Below, one piece after another: positions 52,543 to 61,941 of a stretch of DNA of 64,000 nucleotides. Both the position numbers and the translations under genes were made by a program. Numbering within the stretch: the stretch's first letter is position 1; every line of letters starts with the position of its first letter. The stretch comes from Fimbriimonas ginsengisoli Gsoil 348 (GTDB lineage Bacteria > Armatimonadota > Fimbriimonadia > Fimbriimonadales > Fimbriimonadaceae). Below the pieces are notes generated by a model. It had not been told where the DNA came from, ran no database searches, and saw nothing but the letters and a program-made list of their open reading frames with translations. The stretch lies in assembly GCF_000724625.1 (NCBI RefSeq), contig NZ_CP007139.1:310001-374000 (forward strand), in the 5' to 3' direction.

Positions 52543-52971
52543 GGGAAAAGTCTCCTGTCGTGTTCGGTCAGTTGCGCGAGTCTTGGTCGGGAAGCCGGTT
52601 CGGCAGAGGTACTGAAAAATCGGCTTCTGGTTTCGAACGGTTCATCCAGGTGTACTGGGGTGTCACTCACAACCCGACAAGGCATCGGATTGAAGCGCGG
52701 TTTAGCAAAAATTGGGGGTAGGGCTAGGCGAAAAAAGACGGATCGTGGGTTACACGCATCGTATAAACGCGGGCTTTGTAACCACTACAGCTATAAAGAG
52801 ACTACTGTTCAAGTCGATAGCGGATTCTATCACGAAGTATTTACAACCCCAAGGGTTTTTTATTCTTTGGGAAAATTTGTTAAAGAACAATTATGTCTTT
52901 TCATGAAGTGGTCGATAAGGGTCGTTTTTACCGGGGCGCCACAAGAGCAAATTCGATGGATAATTGGGGCT
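52543..52971. other. Intergenic region, AT-rich
   Basis: 430 nt upstream of the RHS-like gene and of the DUF6159-type gene, clearly more AT-rich than its surroundings (52840-52900). CCCAA/TTGGG around 52850-52872 could form a hairpin. The last part has GATAAT at 52959-52964, 7 nt before ATG 52972. It should hold promoters for both divergent genes. No gene supported. Confidence 0.5.
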
Positions 52972-53841
52972 ATGGGAACCTTTTCGCAAAGCTGGGCGCT
53001 CGCCAAGGACAGCTATTCGGTGCTTCGCCGGACGCCGTCGTTGGCGTTGTTCCCGATTCTTTCGGCGATCGCCACGATCGTTGTCTCGATCAGCTTCTTC
53101 GTGCCCGTTTTTGTCGTGACCGGCGGGAAGAGCCTGGAGAAAATACGCCCCGAGATCGGATACCCGCTAACATTCCTGTTCTACTTTCTCACTTACTTCG
53201 TGGTGATCTTCTTCAACTCTGCCATGGCCGCGTGCGCGTACGAGAGTTTCCAGGGGCGGGAGACCTCCCTTTCCTACGGGCTTTCGGTCGCCGGTCGCCG
53301 GATCGGCGCGATCCTTGGTTGGACGGCGATCGCCGCGACCGTCGGAGTCATCCTTAAGACCATCTCGGAGCGAAGCGGAATCATCGGCACCATCGTGGTC
53401 GGGATCGTCGGCTTTGCGTGGAACGTGGCCACCTACTTCGTGGTGCCGGTTATCGTCATCGACCAAGGTTCGCCGGTTGCCGCGGTCAAGAAGTCGTCGA
53501 GTTTGCTTAAGCGAACCTGGGGTGAGAGGTTGGTGGCTTCGGCCGGCATGAACCTCGCGATGATGCTGCTCTTCTTCGTGGGGTTTGCCATCGTTATCGG
53601 CGCCTTGGTGATCGGCTCCGTAACCGAATCGCTTCCCTTGGCGATCGCCGTAGGAGGGTTTGGGATTCTGTACTTGCTGGTGGTCGCAACCGTCGCCGCC
53701 GCGCTGCAAGGGATCTTCCAGACCGCGCTCTATCTGTATGCGGAGACGGGGAACGTTCCGAGCGGATTCGACCCCGCGATGATCCAGGGAGCATTCGCCA
53801 CCAAAGAAGGAACGATCGGCAAACTTCGGAACCGGTTCTAA
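52972..53841 (+). CDS. DUF6159-type membrane protein
   Basis: 289 residues with about six membrane segments (ALFPILSAIATIVVSISFFV; LTFLFYFLTYFVVIFFNSAM; IGTIVVGIVGFAWNVATYFVV; MNLAMMLLFFVGFAIVIGAL; LAIAVGGFGILYLLVVATVA). The N-terminal TFSQSWALAKDSYSVLRRTPSLALFP is typical of the DUF6159 family. The start is ATG 52972, 7 nt after GATAAT; the long open frame before it is not coding. Function unknown. Confidence 0.82.
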   Translation: MGTFSQSWALAKDSYSVLRRTPSLALFPILSAIATIVVSISFFVPVFVVTGGKSLEKIRPEIGYPLTFLFYFLTYFVVIFFNSAMAACAYESFQGRETSLSYGLSVAGRRIGAILGWTAIAATVGVILKTISERSGIIGTIVVGIVGFAWNVATYFVVPVIVIDQGSPVAAVKKSSSLLKRTWGERLVASAGMNLAMMLLFFVGFAIVIGALVIGSVTESLPLAIAVGGFGILYLLVVATVAAALQGIFQTALYLYAETGNVPSGFDPAMIQGAFATKEGTIGKLRNRF

Positions 53842-53860
53842 TCTCGCGACCTAAAGAAGA

Positions 53861-53878
53861 GGAGCCGCTAGCGGCTCC
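53861..53878. terminator. Bidirectional terminator hairpin
   Basis: GGAGCCGC-TA-GCGGCTCC, a perfect 8-bp stem followed by CCTTTCT on the plus strand and preceded by AAAGAAGA. It lies between the convergent DUF6159 and DUF899 genes. Confidence 0.8.
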
Positions 53879-53883
53879 CCTTT

Positions 53884-54483
53884 CTATTTGTCCCCGTACG
53901 AATACTGCGGCTCCCATCCGTTGGCGCCGTTCTCGAGCATGTCGAGGAGGGGCCAGACCGCGCAGAAATCGTCGCCGGGCCCAAAGGTGGCCTTGGCGAT
54001 GCGATTGATGGAACCGTCCGGTTCGCGTCGGAACGTGGAGACACCGGGCCATGGACCGGGGTACGGGCCGTCGGTAGCCCAGAATCCCATATCTTTGTAG
54101 AAGCTGGAGTCGTGGGAGGAGACCATCTTGAAGTTCCAGTCCCGCTTGGCGGCGAACCGCTTCTGGACTTCCGGCTTGTCGGGCGAGCAAAGCACAAGGG
54201 CGGCGCGATTGGTAAGGTGCGGGACGAGACCGGTGAAGCCATCGGCCCACAAGGTGCAATGCGAACAGCTGGTTCCCATGTTGTGGATGACGATCAGGTC
54301 GTCCTTGTCCCCGAACAGCTCCGAGAGACGGACCTCGTTACCGTCCGAGTCTTGAAGCACGTAATCCTGAATAGGCTCCTTCGGCCTCCTCTTTCGAACC
54401 TCCACGAGGCGCCGTTTCGCGGCCTCTATCTCGTTTTGCAGCTCATCGATTTGTTTATCGACGTCGGTTATCGTCTCGGTCAT
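53884..54483 (-). CDS. DUF899 thioredoxin-like protein
   Basis: 199 residues. An N-terminal coiled coil (VDKQIDELQNEIEAAKRRLVEVRKRRPKEP) precedes the DUF899 thioredoxin-fold domain: LIVIHNMGTSCSHCTLWADGFTGLVPHL with a CxxC at CSHC, then VSSHDSSFYKDMGFW and a C-terminal PLLDMLENGANGW. Such proteins are probably redox-active; target unknown. Start ATG 54483 with TGGAGAAC upstream. Confidence 0.85.
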   Translation of the reverse strand: MTETITDVDKQIDELQNEIEAAKRRLVEVRKRRPKEPIQDYVLQDSDGNEVRLSELFGDKDDLIVIHNMGTSCSHCTLWADGFTGLVPHLTNRAALVLCSPDKPEVQKRFAAKRDWNFKMVSSHDSSFYKDMGFWATDGPYPGPWPGVSTFRREPDGSINRIAKATFGPGDDFCAVWPLLDMLENGANGWEPQYSYGDK

Positions 54484-54549
54484 GAGTTCTCCAGAATTGT
54501 TCGTGTGCTCTCATGATACGGCTGATTCCCAGCTAAACTCTTGCTCGGC

Positions 54550-55083
54550 ATGGCTATGGCGGGTCGGATCTGTTGTACGAAGAAGCTACTTACCGAGCTG
54601 GGGTTGACTCCGGCCGGCGTGTCCGTGCCTAGTGCGAATTCAGATCCCTTGTCGATTTGGTATGGAGATCTGTTCTATGTCGCGGGCCGAAAAAACGTCG
54701 TGGTGATGAATCCGGCAAGCGGCTACTCGGTGCTTTTCGCTGTAGTGAAGCGCAACGATATCCGGCAGCTTTCCAATCGGCTGAGCAGTGAGATAGGAAC
54801 CTTGATGTTGGACCACGGCTTTGAAGCGGACGCCGTCGCGCGGGTTACCGATTCTCTGATCGATGCGGTTTACTGCCGCACGGTCGACCGAAGTCCGCTC
54901 GCTTACCTCCGGGATTACATTCGACATTCCAAGTTTAAGATCGAGCAGCAGATGGCGAGAGGCGAAGTCAACGCCCGATTGATTTCCGCCTCGATTAACC
55001 ACGGCCCCTTCGGCCCGGGATGGAATCCGGCGAAGTCGCTTGCAAACGTTCTGGTCGGGAAGCCCGTGTCTCGGAAGCAATAA
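54550..55083 (+). CDS. Hypothetical protein, DUF6933-like (tentative)
   Basis: About 177 residues from ATG 54550; TTG 54541 and ATG 54556 are also possible. The start RICCTKKLLTELGL, then IWYGDLFYVAGRKNVVVMNPASGYSVLFAVV, matches the layout I recall for DUF6933 proteins (short Leu-rich start, then GR+hydrophobic+N). The rest is helical (LSSEIGTLMLDHGFEADAVARV). No signal peptide, no catalytic motif. Confidence 0.6.
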   Translation: MAMAGRICCTKKLLTELGLTPAGVSVPSANSDPLSIWYGDLFYVAGRKNVVVMNPASGYSVLFAVVKRNDIRQLSNRLSSEIGTLMLDHGFEADAVARVTDSLIDAVYCRTVDRSPLAYLRDYIRHSKFKIEQQMARGEVNARLISASINHGPFGPGWNPAKSLANVLVGKPVSRKQ

Positions 55084-55132
55084 GGTCACCCGGTTCGGGC
55101 ACTTCCAAGGAGAACGCCCCGCTGATGCGGGA

Positions 55133-55157
55133 CCCTCCAGACGGCGCGTCTGGAGGG
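55133..55157. repeat. Palindrome CCCTCCAGACG/CGTCTGGAGGG (copy 1)
   Basis: Perfect 11-bp arms around GCG. The same palindrome occurs at 60673-60697 and, with one extra base, at about 60747-60772, so it is a dispersed repeat. Here it lies between the hypothetical gene and the end of the sugar ABC operon. Confidence 0.8.
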
Positions 55158-55222
55158 ATCTGTGCCGGCATGGTTCAACTGAAAGTAATCCAAGCGGGCA
55201 ATCGGACTTTCGCCCATTTCCT

Positions 55223-56038
55223 TCACCCCTTCAAACCGCCGAGCGCGATCCCCTCGACGAAGTAGCGTTGAGCGAAGAAGTAGACGATGAGCACCGGGAT
55301 GACGACGAACGAAGCGCCGGCCATCAGCAACGGCCAGCTCATCACGTAGTGGCCGGCGGAAAGGGCGGAGATCGCGAGGGGGAGGGTTCGCATCTCGTCG
55401 CTTTTGACCACGATGAGCGGGCCGAGGAAGTCGTTCCAAGCACCGAGGAAGGTGAAGACGGCGAGGGTCGCCATCGCGGGTTTGACGAGCGGCAACACCA
55501 CCCGGCGGTAGATCGCGTACTCCGACGCCCCGTCCAGCCGCGCCGCGTCGAGGTAGTCGTTCGGGATCGTGAGCATCGTCTGTCGAAGGAAGAAGATCCC
55601 GAAAGCGCTGGCGAGGCCGGGGACGATGAGACCGGGATAACTGTCCAGCCAGGCGAGCTGCTTCAGGAGCAGAAAACTCGGGATCATCGTGACCTGAAAC
55701 GGGATCATGAGCGTCCCCAGTAGGCATAAAAAGAGAAAGTTTCTTCCACGAAACTCATACTTCGCAAAGCCGTACGCCGCCAGGGAGTTCATCACCAGGC
55801 TTCCACACGTCACGCAGATGCTCACGAAGAAGCTGTTGAAGAAAAATCGTCCAAACGGCGCGATTCCCCAAGCATCGCTCCAGTTGTGCCACTGGGGAGT
55901 CGTGAGCAGTTTGGGCGGAACGGCGAACGCCTCTTGGTCGGTCCGCAACGACGTCAGCACCATCCACAAGAACGGGACCAGCATTCCAAGCGCGCCGGCG
56001 AGGACGAGCGCCCACACCAGACCGCGGGCCAGTTTCAC
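55223..56038 (-). CDS. Sugar ABC transporter permease (MalG/CUT1 type)
   Basis: 271 residues from GTG 56038, which overlaps the upstream permease stop by 4 nt (GTGA). Six membrane segments; the EAA loop that contacts the ATPase is IPNDYLDAARLDGASEYAIYRRVVLPLVKPA. It imports an oligosaccharide across the inner membrane together with the partner permease and the binding protein. No ATPase gene is present here, so a shared MsmK/UgpC-type ATPase encoded elsewhere is expected, as often in this family. Confidence 0.9.
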   Translation of the reverse strand: MKLARGLVWALVLAGALGMLVPFLWMVLTSLRTDQEAFAVPPKLLTTPQWHNWSDAWGIAPFGRFFFNSFFVSICVTCGSLVMNSLAAYGFAKYEFRGRNFLFLCLLGTLMIPFQVTMIPSFLLLKQLAWLDSYPGLIVPGLASAFGIFFLRQTMLTIPNDYLDAARLDGASEYAIYRRVVLPLVKPAMATLAVFTFLGAWNDFLGPLIVVKSDEMRTLPLAISALSAGHYVMSWPLLMAGASFVVIPVLIVYFFAQRYFVEGIALGGLKG

Positions 56039-56904
56039 TGCCACGTCCGCAGCCTCCGGCCGTAGAAGGCCCATTGCAACCCGGTGAGAACCATAACGAT
56101 GGCGAACAACAGTACCGCCATTGCGGAGGCATAGCCGAACTCTAGGTTCTGAAAGGCAGACTGGAAGATGTAGAAGAGGTACACGCGGGTCGCGTCGAGA
56201 GGGCCGCCGCCGGTCATGATGTACACGCTCTGGAAGACCTGAAATCCGGCGATCACCCCCATGATCGTGAGGAACATGGTGGTCGGCATCAACAGCGGCC
56301 AGGTCACGCTTCGGAACGTCGGCCAAGGCCCGGCGCCATCGATCTTCGCCGCCTCGTGCACCTCTTCGGGGATCCCTCGCAGACCTGAGAGATAGATGAG
56401 AATCGTGAAGCCGAGCCCCTGCCAAACGCCGACCAGTGCCACGGACGGCATGGCGAGGTTGGGGTCGCTGAGCCAGCCAAGAGTCGACATCCCCACCCGC
56501 CGAAGACCCGCGTTCAGGAGGCCAAACTCCGGGTTCATCAGCCACTGCCAAACGAAGGCGACCGCGGCCAGGCTCGTCACGTTGGGCAAAAAGTACAAGC
56601 CTCGAACGAAATTCCTGCCTTTAAACCACCTGGCGTTGAGAGCTAACGCAATCGCCAACCCGAGCGCGAGTCCGGTGGGCAAACTGTAAATAACGTAGAG
56701 AGCCGTCCGCTTCAGGGTTAACGGCACCATCGGGTCGCCGGCGAGGCGGCGAAAATTATCGACCCCAGCGAATCGGGCGGGCGCGATGGCGTCGTAGTGC
56801 GTGAAGCTCATACCGATCCCCCACACGCACGGGAGGACGACGAACGTTACGATAAGCAGCGCGGCGGGAGCTATGAACTCCCATCCGTAGCTTGCCCGCT
56901 TCAC
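56035..56904 (-). CDS. Sugar ABC transporter permease (MalF/CUT1 type)
   Basis: 289 residues from GTG 56904, overlapping the binding-protein stop by 4 nt (GTGA). Six membrane segments starting with IAPAALLIVTFVVLPCVWGI; the EAA loop is IPEEVHEAAKIDGAGPWPTFRSVTWPLL. The frame is open much further upstream, but that lies in the binding-protein gene and is not coding. Partner of the MalG-type permease. Confidence 0.9.
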   Translation of the reverse strand: MKRASYGWEFIAPAALLIVTFVVLPCVWGIGMSFTHYDAIAPARFAGVDNFRRLAGDPMVPLTLKRTALYVIYSLPTGLALGLAIALALNARWFKGRNFVRGLYFLPNVTSLAAVAFVWQWLMNPEFGLLNAGLRRVGMSTLGWLSDPNLAMPSVALVGVWQGLGFTILIYLSGLRGIPEEVHEAAKIDGAGPWPTFRSVTWPLLMPTTMFLTIMGVIAGFQVFQSVYIMTGGGPLDATRVYLFYIFQSAFQNLEFGYASAMAVLLFAIVMVLTGLQWAFYGRRLRTWQ

Positions 56905-58241
56905 CGGGCGTCGCCCCGCTTCGATTCCGCGATATCGGCGTTGGTATCTTTCGCCGCCTGGTGGAGCGCTACCGCGGGGTCGCGGTTTTGCAGCAGCACT
57001 TCGTCCACAGCCTTGTTCAGCCGCGTCATCATCCGATCGGTGTAGGGGCTTGCGTATTCCAGCGTGGTCCAGCGGTGTTCGAGGACTTCGGGGATCCAGG
57101 CGCACTTGTCCTTGAACATTTCCGGCGTCGGCACCCCGGGGATCTGACCGGGTATCCCTTTCACGTCGTGGAATTCCGCCGAGCGCAACGCCGACCACCG
57201 GGAGGGAGGCGCCACCCAAAGGGTCTGCCAGTATTTCTTGAGCGCCCACTCGCTGCTGAGGAACTTCACCAGCTTCCACGCCTCGGCCGGATGCTTGGTG
57301 TCGCGATCGATTCCCCAAATGCACGAGCCGCTGATCGACATCGCCTTCAAACCTTTGGGAAGCGGCGCCACCCCGAAACGTAAGTTCGGGGCTCCCTTCG
57401 AGATCGACGGCGTCATCCAGCTTCCGTCGATATACATCGCCACGTTCCCGTTCTGAAAGAACTTGTCCGGTCCGAGCCCGCCTCGGTCTTCAGTCGACCG
57501 GGTGAGGCTGTAGCTCTTCATCAGGCTCCGGTAGAACTTGAGCGCCTCGATTCCCGAGGGGGAGTCGAAAACCGCCCGGCCACCGTTCCATACCCGCCCG
57601 CCTGCCTCGTAAAGAAACGGGCGGAAGGTTGCCCCACCCCAGCCCATATCGAGCCCCTTTTGCTCGGGATGGCCGTCCCCATTGCGGTCGATGGTGAGCC
57701 GGTCGATGGCGGACTTGAGCTCCTTCCAGGTCCACGTCGAGTCTGGATACGTAAGACCGGCCTTGTCGAAGAGATCTTTGTTGTAGAACAGGCCGAGGAT
57801 GTTGATGTCCTGGGGGACCCCGTAGGTTTCGCGTTTGTAGGCAAGCCCATCCCAAAGCATCGGTATGAAATCTTTGCGATCGATCCCGTCCGGACCGTCG
57901 ATGAACCGGTTGAGCGGTAGGTTCAGTCCCCGGCGCGTCCACGCTTGGCTGGTTTCGTACCCTTCTCTCATCACGTCCGGCGCAATCCCTCCGGCATGGC
58001 TTAACAGAACCCGGTTCGGATAATCCTCGAAGTGGTGGAACCGCACCTTGATGCCCGGATTCTGCCGCTCGAACTCGGGAATATAGACGTCGGTGTACAG
58101 CGCGTTCTCGAACGGCATCCCCCAGACGCTCATTTCGACGGTCACGACGCCCGCGCTCTTTGGCGACGTGGGCGATGCGACGAACGCAATTCTGCCGATG
58201 AGCAACAGCAGCGCGGCCAGCGTCAGCAAGCGGATCGTCAT
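56901..58241 (-). CDS. Sugar ABC transporter substrate-binding protein
   Basis: 446 residues from ATG 58241 with a signal peptide/anchor (LLTLAALLLLIGRIAFVAS). Type 1 extracellular solute-binding fold (SBP_bac_1): VTVEMSVWGMPFENALYTDVYIPEFERQNPGIKVRFHHFED, then LGLFYNKDLFDKAGL, FQNGNVAMYIDGSWM and HPAEAWKLVKFLSSEWALKKY. It delivers an oligosaccharide to the two permeases downstream. The gene is divergent from a GntR/LacI regulator, which probably controls it. Confidence 0.92.
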   Translation of the reverse strand: MTIRLLTLAALLLLIGRIAFVASPTSPKSAGVVTVEMSVWGMPFENALYTDVYIPEFERQNPGIKVRFHHFEDYPNRVLLSHAGGIAPDVMREGYETSQAWTRRGLNLPLNRFIDGPDGIDRKDFIPMLWDGLAYKRETYGVPQDINILGLFYNKDLFDKAGLTYPDSTWTWKELKSAIDRLTIDRNGDGHPEQKGLDMGWGGATFRPFLYEAGGRVWNGGRAVFDSPSGIEALKFYRSLMKSYSLTRSTEDRGGLGPDKFFQNGNVAMYIDGSWMTPSISKGAPNLRFGVAPLPKGLKAMSISGSCIWGIDRDTKHPAEAWKLVKFLSSEWALKKYWQTLWVAPPSRWSALRSAEFHDVKGIPGQIPGVPTPEMFKDKCAWIPEVLEHRWTTLEYASPYTDRMMTRLNKAVDEVLLQNRDPAVALHQAAKDTNADIAESKRGDAR

Positions 58242-58350
58242 CTCAACTTCCCAGCCGTATTGAACCGCCAAACCGGAAGCGGTGTCCAATGAGGGTCTCG
58301 GGAAAGGGGTTCGACATTGAACATAAGCTCTCGTTAACTCGCTTGATTCA

Positions 58351-58418
58351 ATTATAGAGAAGCATATTTGTTTTGCATAGGGAAAATGCGCCCCGAGTAA
58401 TCAAACCCGTCGTATAAT
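58351..58418. promoter_or_regulatory. Divergent promoters of the ABC operon and regulator 2
   Basis: ATTATA at 58351-58356 is a minus-strand TATAAT, about 100 nt before the binding-protein start. TATAAT at 58413-58418 on the plus strand lies 9 nt before GTG 58428. The 56 nt between both would hold operators; no long palindrome was found there. Confidence 0.55.
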
Positions 58419-58427
58419 CCCGCTGTA

Positions 58428-59546
58428 GTGCAAAAAATGACTTGGCGAAAGATCGCCGATGAGCTCACGGGGCGGATCGAGAGCGGAGAGTTGACTCCGG
58501 GCACCCGGGTGGAATCCGAAGAAGAGATGGCGGCACGCCTCGGCGTCTCCCGACATACCGCGCACCGCGCCATGCACGAGCTGCAGCGGCAGGGGTTGGT
58601 CGTTCGGCAACGCCGATGGGGGACCGTCGTCGCCGCGCCCAAGTTGGATGAGAAAAAGCGGATCGCCTACCTCGTCGACTTCGCCGCCAACCGGTTCCAA
58701 GCCGACATCATGACCCACATCGAGCATGCGCTCGAAGATGGCACCCGCTTAATGGTTGCCACGTCCCGAAACGATTTAGAGCGGGAGGCCGAGCACCTGA
58801 TGAAGCTTCAGGGCGAGGTCGACGGAATCATCTGTTACCCTTCCGATGGAGACGCGAACGCCCAGGCGTTCCGCAACCTCGCCGACAGCGGCTACCCGAT
58901 CGTGCTGGTCGACCGGGCTCCCCGCGGGTGCGAAGATCTGGTTGTTCTTACCGACAACGTGTCGGCTTCTCAGGAAGCGGTTGCCGACCTGATCTCCCGC
59001 GGCCACCAACGCATCGCGTTCTTCGGCAGCAACAACGATTACGCGCTGAGCATCCGCGAACGGTTTATCGGATATCGGGCCGCGGTGGAGCCGCTCGGCT
59101 ACCCCACCCGGCCATACGAGCGCTGGATCCCGCTCCACTTGGATGAGAACTCCGAGATGATGTACCAATCGATCTCGGACGCCCTCATCGCCCTAAGAGC
59201 GCTCCCCGAACCGCCGACGGCGGCGTTCTGCGTTCAGGATTGGCTGACCGTCGGACTCCTCGAAGCGTGCGCCCAGCACGGTCTCGAGGTCGGCGTCGAT
59301 TTCGGAATCGCGACGTTCAACGACTTTGGCCCGATGTTCTTCCGCCAGAGTTGGCGGCTCGACCGGATCGTCCAGCAAATGGAAGCCGTCAGCGTTACCG
59401 CGGTCGAGCGCCTGCGAGCCCTTATGCGCGGAGAGTCGCTTACCAAGGGACCGGTCCGCGTCCCCGCTAAATTTCACCCCGCCGAGGACTCTGCGGAGAT
59501 CCTCGCTTCGTCACTTAACTCCCCTATGGGAGCCATAACCCGATAG
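58428..59546 (+). CDS. GntR-LacI chimeric transcriptional regulator (2)
   Basis: 372 residues from GTG 58428 (ATG 58437 is an alternative). GntR winged helix at about 5-72 ([51 protein letters not shown]), then a LacI-type effector domain ([56 protein letters not shown]). It is divergent from the sugar ABC operon and directly upstream of a prepilin-like gene, exactly as regulator 1 is. It probably represses both until a sugar binds. Confidence 0.9.
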   Translation: MQKMTWRKIADELTGRIESGELTPGTRVESEEEMAARLGVSRHTAHRAMHELQRQGLVVRQRRWGTVVAAPKLDEKKRIAYLVDFAANRFQADIMTHIEHALEDGTRLMVATSRNDLEREAEHLMKLQGEVDGIICYPSDGDANAQAFRNLADSGYPIVLVDRAPRGCEDLVVLTDNVSASQEAVADLISRGHQRIAFFGSNNDYALSIRERFIGYRAAVEPLGYPTRPYERWIPLHLDENSEMMYQSISDALIALRALPEPPTAAFCVQDWLTVGLLEACAQHGLEVGVDFGIATFNDFGPMFFRQSWRLDRIVQQMEAVSVTAVERLRALMRGESLTKGPVRVPAKFHPAEDSAEILASSLNSPMGAITR

Positions 59547-59574
59547 TTCGTTCGGGCTATCCGGAGCAGCAACG

Positions 59575-60411
59575 ATGCACTCTGTACATAAAGCATTTAC
59601 TCTTATCGAACTTCTCGTCGTCATCGCCATCATCGCGATCCTTGCCGCCATTCTCTTTCCTGTCTTCGCCCAAGCCAAGCTAGCCGCCAAAAAGACGAGC
59701 GACCTTTCGAACCTCAAGCAGATAGGAACCGCCGAAGCGCTGTACCTCGGTGACAACGACGACATCTATCACTCGCCGGCTCACTACGGCACCCCGACGG
59801 GGGACGTGCTGTTCTACAGCATGCTGATGCCTTACGCAAAGAACGCGCAGATGTTCCACTCGCCGGTCTACGGCTTCCGGTGGACGTCGAACGACTTCAC
59901 CAGCACGTGGGATTGGAATCAGCTCATCGCCAATGGGCTGGCCAAGCGGGATGCGGGGGGAGTCGCCTCAATGGAGGTCTCCTACGGCGCAAACAACACC
60001 GAGCAATATGCCTGGGGCAACTGCGGGGGCGCGTTCCAAAACTGGGGGGACGGCTCCAACGGCGTCGGTCACTTCGGCTTGATCCGGCCCGACGGGCAAA
60101 ACGTCTCCGCGACGGCGGTGGATCAACCGGCGCAAACGTTCCTCTACATCAACGCGAAGTTCCCCGACCTGTGGAACATCGGCGACCGGGACCTGCTCTC
60201 AAACGGCCAATTGCCGTGCGGCTACATGTCGATCGGCTACTACGGCTGGAACATCACCGACGGGCAGAAGGCGGGCGCATTTAACGGCCTGAACAACATC
60301 TCTTTCGCAGATACGCACGCCAAGTCGAAGAAAATGTACACCTCTTGTCCCAACGAGTGGACGGCTCAGGACGACAAGGCGGTGGACCCGGTTCCGGCCT
60401 GCCGACAGTAA
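59575..60411 (+). CDS. Prepilin-type N-terminal cleavage/methylation (DUF1559-like) protein (2)
   Basis: 278 residues. The spine [19 protein letters not shown] is almost identical to that of prepilin 1; [22 protein letters not shown] follows. The C-terminal domain ends in [17 protein letters not shown], where FADTHAKS replaces FADGHSKY of copy 1. The globular part otherwise differs strongly. ATG 59575 follows GGAG and lies 28 nt after the regulator stop. Probably assembled or secreted by a type IV pilus/type II secretion-like machine. Confidence 0.9.
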   Translation: MHSVHKAFTLIELLVVIAIIAILAAILFPVFAQAKLAAKKTSDLSNLKQIGTAEALYLGDNDDIYHSPAHYGTPTGDVLFYSMLMPYAKNAQMFHSPVYGFRWTSNDFTSTWDWNQLIANGLAKRDAGGVASMEVSYGANNTEQYAWGNCGGAFQNWGDGSNGVGHFGLIRPDGQNVSATAVDQPAQTFLYINAKFPDLWNIGDRDLLSNGQLPCGYMSIGYYGWNITDGQKAGAFNGLNNISFADTHAKSKKMYTSCPNEWTAQDDKAVDPVPACRQ

Positions 60412-60423
60412 AGGAGAAACAAG

Positions 60424-60615
60424 ATCAAGAATCCAATCCATCCGGCCGTCATTGCCGCGGTTCTCGTTGCCGTCGTGGCGATCTTAGCGCTCGTCATGCT
60501 TCGGGGCGTGAAGAGCGGTCCCCAGGTGGAAGGGGTCGAATCGATGCCGCCCGAAGTTCGAAAGGCCTTCATGGGCGCCCACAAAGGCGCCCCGGAGACT
60601 CCGCCGAAGCGGTGA
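60424..60615 (+). CDS. Small single-span membrane protein with apparent ATC start
   Basis: 63 codons read IKNPIHPAVIAAVLVAVVAI then LALVMLRGVKSG and a short tail ending in PETPPKR. AAGGAG at 60411-60416 overlaps the prepilin stop and lies 7 nt before ATC 60424; the frame is closed by that same stop, so no ATG, GTG or TTG precedes the membrane segment (the first is a GTG inside it). Either ATC is the start codon or a base is wrong. Compare the small lipoprotein after prepilin 1. Confidence 0.6.
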   Translation: MKNPIHPAVIAAVLVAVVAILALVMLRGVKSGPQVEGVESMPPEVRKAFMGAHKGAPETPPKR

Positions 60616-60672
60616 TTCCTGACGGCGTGGTGGCTTCGGTCTGCGGCGTTAGGCGTCGTTACCCGCACCGAT

Positions 60673-60772
60673 CCCTCCAGACGCGCCGTCTGGAGGGTCC
60701 CGCAGGAGCGGGGCCGCTCCGGGGAGATGTCCGACCAATGGTCGGACCCTGCCAGACGGCGCGTCTGGAGGG
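60673..60772. repeat. Palindromes CCCTCCAGACG/CGTCTGGAGGG (copies 2 and 3)
   Basis: 60673-60697 is a perfect copy of the 55133 palindrome (loop CGC instead of GCG). GTCCGACC/GGTCGGAC (60729-60747) and a third copy with one inserted G (about 60747-60772) follow. The stretch is 100 nt of nearly continuous inverted repeats. Confidence 0.75.
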
Positions 60773-60793
60773 ATCAACCGCTATTTCACTAAA

Positions 60794-61927
60794 TTGATAC
60801 TACTCCTTACCTACTTTGTAACCCGTCCTGCCGAGATCGTCGTTCGCGACGTTCAGAAGGTTTCGCAGGTGATCGGCGAGACCGATCGGCAGCGCAACGT
60901 GCCGGCGGATAATCGAACCGAGAGCCGGTTCGGACTTCGCGGTACCGACCTTGGGGCTTCGTTCGAGCACAAGGGGAGGCTTGTCTTTCTCTTCGGCGAT
61001 ACCTGGCCGGTCGGGCCCAACACGCCAGACCGGCCGGTCGATGGCGACGCGATCGCCTTTAGCGACGATCGGAACCCGGACGACGGTCTCACCCTCGATT
61101 TCGTCACCGCCGCCGATGGAAAGTACAAGGCGGTCGACATTCCCGGAGTCTCGCTAAAAGGATTCGAAGTCCCGAACGGCGGCTTCAGTGCGGGTGGGCA
61201 CATGTACGGGATCTACACGACCGATCACACTCATGTCCCGGCCGGCGAGATCATGGGGCGCTCGGTTCTGGGTCGTAGCGACGATGGCCGGACTTGGTCG
61301 CTGGTCTATTCCCTTTCCACCGATAAATTCATCAACGTTTCGCCGGTTATAGTTGACGCGTCGACGACGCCCGGGCTTCCGATCTCGCGCGGCAAGGCGT
61401 TGCTCATGTGGGCCGGCAGCCGCGAGTACCGGCGCAGCAGTCCCTATCTCGCCTTCGTGCCGCTCGACCGGGTCGAGGATCACTCCGCAATCCGCTACTG
61501 GGCGGGGCCGGGAAAATGGAGCGCGAGCGAATCCGACGCCACTCCGGTCGTCAACCATCCCGAGGTCGGCGAGCTCTCGGTAGCCTGGTGCGCGCCGCTT
61601 AAGAGGTGGCTGATGCTGTACAACAGCGGCCATCCGCGCGGGATTCAGATGCGGACCGCGCTTCAGGCGACGGGGCCGTGGGGCGAACCCATAACGCTTT
61701 TCGATCCGAAGGACGGATACGGAAAATTCATGCACATCTCTTGGCGGGACCGACATGCGGATTCCGTCCACGATCCCGGCCGGGAGAACGAATACGGAGG
61801 CGAATACGCCCCCTACATGATCCCGCGCTTCTTCCGCAAGACGAAAGACGGCGCGCGGATCTACTTCCTCCTGTCCACCTGGAACCCCTACGCCGTCGTC
61901 CTAATGCGAGCGGACCTCGTAGTGTAG
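60794..61927 (+). CDS. DUF4185-like beta-propeller protein
   Basis: 377 residues starting at TTG 60794. DUF4185-type features: FGLRGTDLGASFEHKGRLVFLFGDTWP (the FGDTW motif), GRSDDGRTWSLVYSLSTDKFINVSPV, and PVVNHPEVGELSVAWCAPLKRWLMLYN. Such proteins have a five-bladed propeller as in GH32/43/62 enzymes and are probably glycan-binding or glycoside-active. A weak hydrophobic start (MILLLTYFVT) may be part of an export signal. Neighbour of sugar-transport genes. Confidence 0.75.
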   Translation: MILLLTYFVTRPAEIVVRDVQKVSQVIGETDRQRNVPADNRTESRFGLRGTDLGASFEHKGRLVFLFGDTWPVGPNTPDRPVDGDAIAFSDDRNPDDGLTLDFVTAADGKYKAVDIPGVSLKGFEVPNGGFSAGGHMYGIYTTDHTHVPAGEIMGRSVLGRSDDGRTWSLVYSLSTDKFINVSPVIVDASTTPGLPISRGKALLMWAGSREYRRSSPYLAFVPLDRVEDHSAIRYWAGPGKWSASESDATPVVNHPEVGELSVAWCAPLKRWLMLYNSGHPRGIQMRTALQATGPWGEPITLFDPKDGYGKFMHISWRDRHADSVHDPGRENEYGGEYAPYMIPRFFRKTKDGARIYFLLSTWNPYAVVLMRADLVV

Positions 61928-61941
61928 CCTGCCTGGTCTGG

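Noticed and set aside
54541-55083. Toxin-antitoxin pair with the DUF899 gene
   Set aside because: The two genes are divergent, of normal size and belong to families with no toxin link.
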